Shown here: piece by piece, positions 17,948-25,357 of the stretch
Numbering within the stretch: the stretch's first letter is position 1
Layout of the letters: each line of letters opens with the position of its first letter
Assembly: GCA_900555635.1 (NCBI GenBank)
Contig: USLU01000030.1
Span: 1 to 59,851 of the forward strand
Direction: 5' to 3'
Length of the DNA stretch: 59,851 nucleotides
DNA from: an uncultured Bacteroides sp.
GTDB lineage: Bacteria > Bacteroidota > Bacteroidia > Bacteroidales > Bacteroidaceae
Made by a program: the position numbers and the translations under genes
Notes under the pieces: model-generated
What the model was told of the DNA's origin: nothing
The model's database searches: none
Seen by the model: the letters and a program-made list of their open reading frames with translations, nothing else

Positions 17948-18970
17948 ATGAATAACAAGATTAAAATGCCGTGGGAGAATCGTCCCGAAGATTGTAAGGA
18001 TGTAATGTGGCGCTATTCGAAGAATCCGGTTATCGGACGTTATCACATCCCTTCATCAAATAGTATTTTCAATAGTGCGGTAGTTCCGTTTGGAGATGGA
18101 TATGCCGGTGTGTTCCGTTGTGATAACAAAGCGGTGCAGATGAACATCTTCGCAGGCTTTAGTAAGAATGGTATTGACTGGGAGATAAGCCACGAACCTA
18201 TCCGTTTTAAGGCGGGGAATACCGAGATGATCGAGTCTGAATATAAATACGATCCGCGCGTGACTTGGATAGAAGACCGCTACTGGATTACATGGTGCAA
18301 CGGTTATAACGGACCGACTATCGGCATCGCCTATACGTTTGATTTTAAGGAGTTCTTTCAGTGTGAGAATGCCTTCTTGCCTTTCAACCGTAACGGGGTA
18401 CTTTTCCCGCAGAAAATAAACGGTAAATATGCTATGTTGAGTCGTCCCAGTGATAATGGACATACTCCGTTTGGTGATATCTACCTCAGCTATAGTCCGG
18501 ATATGAAATATTGGGGCGAACATCGTTGCGTCATGAAAGTGACTCCTTTCCCGGAAAGTGCGTGGCAATGTACAAAGATCGGTGCAGGTTCCGTTCCCTT
18601 CCTTACTGAAGAGGGGTGGTTGATGTTCTACCATGGAGTGATTACTACTTGCAACGGCTTCCGCTATTCTATGGGTGCTGCTATTCTGGATAAGGAAGAT
18701 CCGTCTAAAGTGTTGTATCGTACACGTGAATATCTGCTTGCACCCGCCGCTCCTTATGAATTGCAGGGAGATGTTCCTAATGTTGTTTTCCCTTGTGCGT
18801 CTTTGCAGGATGGGGATAAGGTTGCCGTGTATTATGGTGCTGCCGATACAGTGGTAGGAATGGCTTTCGGTTATATCTCAGAGATTATAGATTTCGTAAA
18901 GCGTACAACAATCACTCCCCGATTGAAAACAAAACTATCTTCCTCCCCCTTCAGGGGGTACGAAGGGTGA
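17948..18970 (+). CDS. GH130 phosphorylase, probable beta-1,4-mannosyl-N-acetylglucosamine phosphorylase
   Basis: This 340-residue cytosolic protein (no signal peptide) has the five-bladed GH130 propeller. The catalytic Asp102 lies in K-Y-D-P-R-V-T. The B. thetaiotaomicron homologue in an N-glycan PUL, BT1033, splits Man-beta-1,4-GlcNAc with phosphate into mannose-1-phosphate and GlcNAc, and the neighbours here fit that reaction. The normal fold probably ends near I-S-E-I-I-D-F-V-K-R-T. The last 20 or so residues (ending S-S-S-P-F-R-G-Y-E-G) come from a CCCCCTTCAGGGGG-type hairpin sequence that looks like an interspersed repeat read through as protein. The second GH92 gene begins 13 bases later. 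Confidence 0.9.
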   Translation: MNNKIKMPWENRPEDCKDVMWRYSKNPVIGRYHIPSSNSIFNSAVVPFGDGYAGVFRCDNKAVQMNIFAGFSKNGIDWEISHEPIRFKAGNTEMIESEYKYDPRVTWIEDRYWITWCNGYNGPTIGIAYTFDFKEFFQCENAFLPFNRNGVLFPQKINGKYAMLSRPSDNGHTPFGDIYLSYSPDMKYWGEHRCVMKVTPFPESAWQCTKIGAGSVPFLTEEGWLMFYHGVITTCNGFRYSMGAAILDKEDPSKVLYRTREYLLAPAAPYELQGDVPNVVFPCASLQDGDKVAVYYGAADTVVGMAFGYISEIIDFVKRTTITPRLKTKLSSSPFRGYEG

Positions 18971-18983
18971 AATATTATTTGTA

Positions 18984-21275
18984 ATGAAACGAACAATCAT
19001 TTCTTGCCTATTATCTTTCAGTCTGCTTGCTGTGTCGTGGGCAGAAGAGAAGAACTTTTCTCCGGTAGATTACGTCAATCCATTTATTGGTACCACCAAT
19101 TTTGGCACAACGAATCCCGGTGCGGTTTGTCCCAATGGAATGATGTCCGTGGTGCCTTTCAACGTGATGGGTTCGGCAGACAACAAGTATGATAAAGATG
19201 CCCGTTGGTGGTCCACTCCTTATGAGTATCACAACTGTTTCTTTACCGGATACTCCCATGTAAACCTCAGCGGAGTAGGATGCCCGGAATTGGGGTCTTT
19301 ACTGCTGATGCCAACCACGGGAGAATTATCCGTCGATTATAAAGAATATGGCAGTCGGTATAAGGATGAACAGGCATCACCCGGTTATTATAGCAATTTT
19401 CTTACTCGTTATAATGTGAAGACTGAAGTGACGGCTACGCCTCGTACGGGTGTGGCACGCTTCACCTTTCCTGCCGGACAAAGCCATATCCTGTTGAATT
19501 TGGGTGAAGGATTAACCAACGAATCGGGTGCTTCTCTCCGGCAGGTGAGTGATTGCGAATTTGAAGGTATGAAGTTGTTGGGTACTTTCTGTTACAATCC
19601 GCAGGCGGTATTTCCTATCTATTTCGTGATGCGCGTTAACAAGCGTCCTGCTGTTACCGGTTATTGGAAGAAGCAACGTGCCATGACGGGTGTCGAGGCT
19701 GAGTGGGATTCAGATAACGGTCGTTATAAACTCTATACCCGTTATCGCAAAGATATTGCCGGAGATGATATAGGAACTTATCTTACCTTCAACACACAGG
19801 AAGGCGAACAGATAGAAGTACAAATGGGTGTCTCCTTTGTTAGTATCGAAAATGCCCGTCTCAATCTGGATACCGAACAGCAGGGGAAGGATTTTAGTCA
19901 AGTGCTGGCAGAAAGCCGTCAACGCTGGAACGATGATTTATCGCGTATCTTGGTAGAGGGTGGAACGAAAGAGCAGAAGACAGTCTTTTATACTGCACTC
20001 TATCATCTGTTGATTCATCCCAATGTTCTGCAAGACGTAAACGGCCAGTATCCCGCTATGGAAAGCGACAAGATTCTGACTACGAAAGGTGACCGTTATA
20101 CTGTCTTCTCTTTATGGGATACCTACCGCAACGTACATCAGTTACTTACTTTGGTATATCCTGAACGTCAGTTACAGATGGTACGCTCAATGCTCGATAT
20201 GTATCGGGAACACGGTTGGCTGCCTAAATGGGAGTTATATGGACGTGAAACGCTGACAATGGAAGGTGATCCTTCAATTCCGGTGATTGTGGATACCTGG
20301 CTGAAGGGCTTGAATGACTTTGACATCGAACTTGCTTACGAAGCTATGCGTAAAGGCGCCACTCTTCCGGGAGCAGAGAATCTGCTGCGTCCCGATAATG
20401 ATGACTATATGTCTTTAGGGTATGTCCCCTTGCGTGAACAGTATGACAATTCCGTGTCTCATGCATTGGAATATTACATTGCAGACAATGCCCTTTCACG
20501 TCTTGCCGATGTACTTGGAAAACGTGCTGAAGCAAAAGGCAATAAAGAGGAAGCTCGTCGTTACCAAGCTGATGCCCGGCTTTTCCATAATCGTTCTTTG
20601 GGCTACAAACATTATTACAGTAAAGAGTTCGGTACACTTCGTCCCATTCTTCCCAACGGGCAGTTTTATTCTCCTTTCAACCCGATGGAAGGTGAGAACT
20701 TCGAACCCAGTCCCGGTTTCCATGAAGGCAATGCCTGGAACTATACTTTCTATGTTCCACATGATGTCAAAGGATTGGCTCGTTTGATGGGGGGAAAGAA
20801 GCCTTTTGTAGACAAACTTCAACGTGTATTTGATGACGGGCTTTATGATCCTGCCAATGAGCCGGATATAGCCTATGCCCATCTCTTTTCTTATTTCAAA
20901 GGAGAGGAATGGCGCACTCAAAAGGAATTGCACCGCCTTTTGCAGAAGTATTTCAAAGATGCTCCCGACGGTATTCCGGGCAATGATGATACGGGAACCA
21001 TGTCAGCATGGGCCATCTTCAATATGATAGGCTTCTATCCCGATTGTCCCGGAGAACCGGCTTATACACTTTCTACGCCTGTGTTCGATAAAGTGACTAT
21101 TCGTTTGGATCCCAAACAATGGGGACGTGATAAGTTGGTGATAGAAACAGTACGTCCGTCAAAGGAATCACTTTACATTCGTCAGATGGAATTAGGAGGG
21201 AAATCATTGTCTCGCTATCGTATAACTCATGATGAACTTGTACATGGTGGTGAACTGAAATTTATACTTCGCTGA
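18984..21275 (+). CDS. GH92 exo-alpha-mannosidase (secreted)
   Basis: This 763-residue protein has an ordinary signal peptide (cleavage near S-W-A-E-E), so it is probably periplasmic. GH92 landmarks are Y-V-N-P-F-I-G-T, H-V-N-L-S-G-V-G-C-P, the acid region N-E-P-D-I-A-Y-A-H and the base region G-I-P-G-N-D-D-T-G-T-M-S-A-W. It differs clearly from the GH92 at 14216-16489, which suggests a different linkage preference, so that the two together could trim a branched mannan antenna. It is the last gene of the PUL and is followed by a strong terminator. Confidence 0.93.
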   Translation: MKRTIISCLLSFSLLAVSWAEEKNFSPVDYVNPFIGTTNFGTTNPGAVCPNGMMSVVPFNVMGSADNKYDKDARWWSTPYEYHNCFFTGYSHVNLSGVGCPELGSLLLMPTTGELSVDYKEYGSRYKDEQASPGYYSNFLTRYNVKTEVTATPRTGVARFTFPAGQSHILLNLGEGLTNESGASLRQVSDCEFEGMKLLGTFCYNPQAVFPIYFVMRVNKRPAVTGYWKKQRAMTGVEAEWDSDNGRYKLYTRYRKDIAGDDIGTYLTFNTQEGEQIEVQMGVSFVSIENARLNLDTEQQGKDFSQVLAESRQRWNDDLSRILVEGGTKEQKTVFYTALYHLLIHPNVLQDVNGQYPAMESDKILTTKGDRYTVFSLWDTYRNVHQLLTLVYPERQLQMVRSMLDMYREHGWLPKWELYGRETLTMEGDPSIPVIVDTWLKGLNDFDIELAYEAMRKGATLPGAENLLRPDNDDYMSLGYVPLREQYDNSVSHALEYYIADNALSRLADVLGKRAEAKGNKEEARRYQADARLFHNRSLGYKHYYSKEFGTLRPILPNGQFYSPFNPMEGENFEPSPGFHEGNAWNYTFYVPHDVKGLARLMGGKKPFVDKLQRVFDDGLYDPANEPDIAYAHLFSYFKGEEWRTQKELHRLLQKYFKDAPDGIPGNDDTGTMSAWAIFNMIGFYPDCPGEPAYTLSTPVFDKVTIRLDPKQWGRDKLVIETVRPSKESLYIRQMELGGKSLSRYRITHDELVHGGELKFILR

Positions 21276-21289
21276 TAACACTTTTATAA

Positions 21290-21358
21290 AAGACCGGCTG
21301 CTTTGGATTTGAAAGCATGGAGGCTTTAAGAGTATTCTTAAAGCAGCCGGTCTTGTTT
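21290..21358 (+). terminator. Terminator of the N-glycan PUL
   Basis: A perfect 15-base stem (AAGACCGGCTGCTTT, 21290-21304, with 21340-21354) encloses a 35-base loop and is followed by GTTT. It separates the plus-strand PUL from the minus-strand gene ending at 21386 and could serve both directions. Confidence 0.8.
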
Positions 21359-21385
21359 AGGTTAGAGAGAGAATCTGTTAGAGTT

Positions 21386-22270
21386 TTATTTCATGGCTTC
21401 CACAGTGTAGCCTTGTTGTTTTAGTAAATTTAGTACTCCGTTTGTTCCGGGTAAGTGTCCTGCACCAACCACAAAGAGGGTAGGGGCTTCTGTCATGATG
21501 GTAGGTATTTGACCTGCCCACGCAATGTTACGATAGTCGAGAAGTGCCTCCATCTCTCCCGGTAGTGGATCGCAAGAGTTTCCGTCACGTTCTTCCATCA
21601 AGCGCAACATCTCGTCAATATCTTGTGCCTGATAGCTCTTAATCAATCTTTGTGCTTGTTCCACTGCTTTGTCAAGATCACTTGCGGTACAATGCAGTAG
21701 CGTAGCTTGGCGTTGTAATGACTGGCTGTTGAAAAGAATGTCTATTTGTGATTGGGCAGTTTCCAGACCGCCTACCTTTTTACCACTCTGCTGTGCTTGT
21801 TGCTGGAAGTAAGCATCGAGTTGTTCCTGCGGGTTGTATCCCGGTGTATGCTTCATATAAAGCAGTACGGTAAGTTGCTGAATGATAGCGGCTGGTTTTA
21901 GTTGTGCCAACATAGCGATGTCTACCATCATGTTTTCTTTGATAACTTTGCCTATCAACTCATATTGTTCAGGGGTGAACAAACTTTGCAATGTAGTGTC
22001 CTTAGGCATCATCATTTGTTGTTGCATGTTCTGCATAAAAGCAGGCGTCATCATGTCTGACATGACCACTTCACCATATACCTGACTCGTTTCGTTGATA
22101 GCTTGTGGCATAGCGGCGATACTATCCTTAATACTAAGAGGAGAAAGGTGGTAAGTACCAAATATATAAGAGGGCTTCTTTAATCCATTACCGGATACTT
22201 TCCATAAAAGCTGTGCATGGGCACTTAGTGCAAAGCTGATGAGCAACAGCAGACCTAAAAATTTCTTCAT
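21386..22270 (-). CDS. TraB/GumN family protein
   Basis: This 294-residue secreted protein has a signal peptide ending A-H-A-Q. It carries the TraB/GumN signatures G-T-Y-H-L-S-P near the N-terminus and G-A-G-H-L-P-G-x-x-G near the C-terminus; their His residues are thought to bind metal in a metallopeptidase-like fold (ChaN/TraB superfamily). It is probably periplasmic. The physiological substrate is unknown. It is the last gene of a minus-strand run. Confidence 0.85.
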   Translation of the reverse strand: MKKFLGLLLLISFALSAHAQLLWKVSGNGLKKPSYIFGTYHLSPLSIKDSIAAMPQAINETSQVYGEVVMSDMMTPAFMQNMQQQMMMPKDTTLQSLFTPEQYELIGKVIKENMMVDIAMLAQLKPAAIIQQLTVLLYMKHTPGYNPQEQLDAYFQQQAQQSGKKVGGLETAQSQIDILFNSQSLQRQATLLHCTASDLDKAVEQAQRLIKSYQAQDIDEMLRLMEERDGNSCDPLPGEMEALLDYRNIAWAGQIPTIMTEAPTLFVVGAGHLPGTNGVLNLLKQQGYTVEAMK

Positions 22271-22353
22271 TGTATTCTTCTTTTTAATTTATTTGAACTA
22301 TCAGTCGGAAGTAAAGAAGATTAATCACAAAAAGAATAATTTATTTGCAAGGA

Positions 22354-22869
22354 CTAATGAGATATTCTTCCTCCGCGGAGCCAGTGCTGCGTATAGTATT
22401 TCTCACTGAGGTTACTGACAATAACCCCCTGACTGGTACTGGCATGTATAAACTTCCCGTTTTTAAGATAGATGCCTACATGCGCCACCTTTTTTCGTGA
22501 AGACGGACTGGTAAAGAATACCAAATCTCCCTCACGCAAATTGCGGCGGGAGATTTTGTTACTTTCTTTTAGTTGTTCGTCCGTACTTCTGGATAGACGA
22601 GTACGGTAGACTTTCTTATAGAGCTGTGAAACTAATCCGGAACAGTCTGTTCCCCGTTTGCTATCTCCTCCACCACGATAAGGAGTGCCTATCCATTCGG
22701 CAGAGTTAATGTACAATTGGTGGTTATCTTCTATACCGATGTCCACTCCCAAACGGATGGAAGCTTGCGCTAACGCTTTGTAATCGAGTCGTGGCGCAGA
22801 AGTACGGCAAGAACTAAGGATAAATAACAGGCTGACAAGATATACTATATAAGAAATAGGTTGTTTCAT
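22354..22869 (-). CDS. NlpC/P60 (C40) cell-wall peptidase lipoprotein
   Basis: This 171-residue lipoprotein has a lipobox L-S-S-C at residue 21. The NlpC/P60 catalytic triad is visible as Cys76 in T-D-C-S-G-L-V, His130 in A-H-V-G-I-Y and His142 in F-I-H-A-S. Such enzymes cut D-Glu to diamino-acid bonds in peptidoglycan stem peptides at the outer-membrane/periplasm interface. The ATG overlaps the stop of the upstream ABC ATPase gene by four bases, implying translational coupling. Confidence 0.92.
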   Translation of the reverse strand: MKQPISYIVYLVSLLFILSSCRTSAPRLDYKALAQASIRLGVDIGIEDNHQLYINSAEWIGTPYRGGGDSKRGTDCSGLVSQLYKKVYRTRLSRSTDEQLKESNKISRRNLREGDLVFFTSPSSRKKVAHVGIYLKNGKFIHASTSQGVIVSNLSEKYYTQHWLRGGRISH

Positions 22870-23639
22870 TCTTTCTGTTCTTCTGTTTCTTCTTGTTTTA
22901 CTTCTTCAATGATCTCTTCCTCTACAATTTCTTCTTCTACGCTGATGTTGAAATAATCTTCCAATTCTTTTTCAGCAGAGTTGTTCTCATTCTTGATATC
23001 ACGGATAATAACGCCGTACTCCAAGAGTGCGATACGTGGGCATACATCCACTGTATGATTCAGGTTGTGACTGGAAATGATAACAGTTGCTCCGTGCTCT
23101 TCATTGTATTTCTTCAGCAAATGTTTAATAACCGATTGTGAGCTTGGGTCCAGGAAATTAAACGGCTCATCCAATATCAGCAACTGCGGATGATGAAGCA
23201 TGGCAGAGATAATACCGATTTTCTGTTTATTTCCGGCAGAGAAGTTGCGGATGAATTTCTTCTGACCTGTAACTTCACCGTTCATAAAGCGTTCAAAGGG
23301 AATGAGACGTTCGTCAACTTCTTCCTTCTTCAAGCCATACATCTTGCCAATAAAATAAAAATATTCTTCCGGCGTGAGGTAGTCAATAAGAAAACCATCA
23401 TCAATGAAAGCTCCTGTAAATGTTTTCCAGTCTTCGCTCTTACTGGTATCGATGTCATTAATCGTGACGTTGCCATTATCTGCCTGCAACAAGTCCAGTA
23501 TCAATCGGAAAAGAGTTGTCTTACCAGCACCGTTGTTACCAACTAGTCCTAGCATATCACCTTGGTTGATAATATATTTATCTATATCTACGGCTTTCTT
23601 CTCGCCGAAGTTCTTTTGCAAATTATTTATTGAAATCAT
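22866..23639 (-). CDS. ABC transporter ATP-binding protein
   Basis: This 257-residue ATPase has Walker A G-N-N-G-A-G-K-T-T (34-42), the signature N-F-S-A-G-N-K-Q-K near residue 143, Walker B L-L-I-L-D-E-P and the switch His in S-S-H-N-L-N-H. An acidic, Glu-rich tail of about 30 residues (E-E-E-I-V-E-E-E and on) follows the domain. It probably works with the DUF5687 membrane protein encoded just upstream, as an exporter of the Bacteroidota DUF5687 type. The substrate is unknown. Confidence 0.92.
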   Translation of the reverse strand: MISINNLQKNFGEKKAVDIDKYIINQGDMLGLVGNNGAGKTTLFRLILDLLQADNGNVTINDIDTSKSEDWKTFTGAFIDDGFLIDYLTPEEYFYFIGKMYGLKKEEVDERLIPFERFMNGEVTGQKKFIRNFSAGNKQKIGIISAMLHHPQLLILDEPFNFLDPSSQSVIKHLLKKYNEEHGATVIISSHNLNHTVDVCPRIALLEYGVIIRDIKNENNSAEKELEDYFNISVEEEIVEEEIIEEVKQEETEEQKE

Positions 23640-23642
23640 GAG

Positions 23643-23779
23643 TAGTTATAAGTTATTAGTTATGAGTTATTAGTTATGAGTTGGTTGCTATGAGTTAGTT
23701 GTTATGGTTGTTGGTTCTTTAAATTTGCAAATCATTCATAGCCAATAACAAATAACTTATAACTAATAACTCATAACTG
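23643..23779 (+). repeat. AT-rich inverted repeat built from short TTATGAGTTATTAG-like units
   Basis: The left arm (23643-23700) is a run of AGTTATNAG units. The right arm (23743-23779) is its inverse complement and is followed by a T7 run at 23780. A related palindrome lies at 29061-29144. It fills the gap between two minus-strand genes and may end plus-strand read-through. Confidence 0.75.
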
Positions 23780-23784
23780 TTTTT

Positions 23785-25272
23785 TTATTGCCTGCTATCT
23801 CTAAACCCTTCCATATTCTTGTATCGGCGCTTCATGAAGCGATGATAAACATTCTTCAGCCAGAAACGGGAGGTGAGTATGAAACCTAGGCCGATAAAAA
23901 TCAGTATCCAGGCAGTAACAGTATCTCCCCATATTTTTGTCAATACAATATTTAATAGCAATGGAATACCGAAGGCAGCACCGGCTATGAGGTTTTGTAA
24001 ACCTGTTCCCATATTCTGACGGTTGGTCATTTTGGCATTCAGGTCGACAGTTCTGTTATTGTATACGGCTAACTGGAATAGGCAGAAGTAGACACAGCCT
24101 ACAGCGAACAAAGCCCATGCTATGCAGTTTAATACCAATAATTTGCCGGTAGCCATTGCAGGTATCATCAATAAGAAAGGAATAATGATAGCAATGCTGT
24201 ACAATGTATATTTAGCACGGAGCAGAGCATAGATAGATTCCTTGCGGCTCATCAGTCCGTCAATGTAATTACCTTCGTAGCTCATTAATGAAGATAGGAA
24301 TAAGATGCCGAAGATTACGAAGTTATAGACCATGATAAAGTTCTTCATTCCCGTTCCGTCGTAAACTTCGGTAAAGCTGAGAACACAACTGAAGGCTACT
24401 ACAACAATAACAACCGTTCGCAATGCCGTTTTACATACTTTGTTGCGGAATAGCAGTTTTAGTTCCAAACGCATGTATTCTCCTATTTCACCATAACGAT
24501 CCAGGAATTTATATTCGGACACATGCTTCACTTTGGTATCTTCTACCTTGTTGATTTCATCGTAAATCAATCCAATCATCACGTAGCGGTTAATAAACCA
24601 CATTACGACAATGGCGATAAGTAGGCCGAGGTATACCAACAGATTACCATGAATGAATCCTTCGCCCAAATCTATGGAATAATCGAATAACGGACTTTTA
24701 TCAGGGATAAACAGAGCTGCGGTAATACCTCCATACACAAGTACGGGTAATGCCACCCACCAAATACGCTCGTTCATAAGCGTGCGGCAAAGCAGGAACC
24801 AGTAGTTATTGAATATCATTAGTAACCAGATACCGATACAATAGGTTATCACTCCCGTAATGCCATAAAATTTGGTAATTGTCAGGATGGAGAAAGGGAC
24901 AAAAAAGAACAACCATATCAGATTGAATCCGTTCAATCCCGACCGTATCAAAAGGAAGTCAATCAAGCGATTTCGTTTGATAGGTAGCAGCAGATAGGGC
25001 TTTACCTCTTGCGTAGGTGTTTTCTGGAAAGGAAAACGCATGAGGAAGTCTAAAGCCATGACGAAGATTAACCCGCTGTTCAGTACATGATAGGCTTCTG
25101 TAGCTCCGCCATTGAAAGCGAATGCAAACGTACTACCAAAAAAGATAAGATAACCTGCCCAAAAGATTGCCATAAAGTACATCCAGAACTTGCCGAACTT
25201 GTTCTTCTCGTACATAGGATTTCGTTTGGCGGCCAGTTTACCGTGCTTTCGCAGTTCTAAGAAAAGGCTCAT
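23785..25272 (-). CDS. DUF5687 integral membrane protein (ABC permease-like)
   Basis: This 495-residue protein has about 12 hydrophobic segments and the start M-S-L-F-L-E-L-R-K-H-G-K-L. Conserved-looking loops include P-Y-L-L-L-P-I-K-R-N-R-L and F-L-S-S-L-M-S-Y-E-G-N-Y. These fit the Bacteroidota DUF5687 family, which is encoded beside single ABC ATPases. It should be the membrane part of a transporter with the ATPase at 22866-23639; the two genes are separated by 145 bases of repeat. Confidence 0.8.
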   Translation of the reverse strand: MSLFLELRKHGKLAAKRNPMYEKNKFGKFWMYFMAIFWAGYLIFFGSTFAFAFNGGATEAYHVLNSGLIFVMALDFLMRFPFQKTPTQEVKPYLLLPIKRNRLIDFLLIRSGLNGFNLIWLFFFVPFSILTITKFYGITGVITYCIGIWLLMIFNNYWFLLCRTLMNERIWWVALPVLVYGGITAALFIPDKSPLFDYSIDLGEGFIHGNLLVYLGLLIAIVVMWFINRYVMIGLIYDEINKVEDTKVKHVSEYKFLDRYGEIGEYMRLELKLLFRNKVCKTALRTVVIVVVAFSCVLSFTEVYDGTGMKNFIMVYNFVIFGILFLSSLMSYEGNYIDGLMSRKESIYALLRAKYTLYSIAIIIPFLLMIPAMATGKLLVLNCIAWALFAVGCVYFCLFQLAVYNNRTVDLNAKMTNRQNMGTGLQNLIAGAAFGIPLLLNIVLTKIWGDTVTAWILIFIGLGFILTSRFWLKNVYHRFMKRRYKNMEGFRDSRQ

Positions 25273-25302
25273 TGTGTGTAGATGAATTTGGATAATGTAA
25301 AA

Positions 25303-25339
25303 AAGGCTGCGCTGCTTTATTTAAGAACAACGCAGCCTT
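25303..25339 (-). terminator. Terminator after the M16 peptidase gene
   Basis: A nine-base stem (AAGGCTGCG, 25303-25311, with 25331-25339) lies just past the minus-strand peptidase stop. On the minus strand a T4 run follows the hairpin (AAAA at 25299-25304 on the plus strand). Confidence 0.7.
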
Positions 25340-25357
25340 CTGTGTATTTGTATTCTC

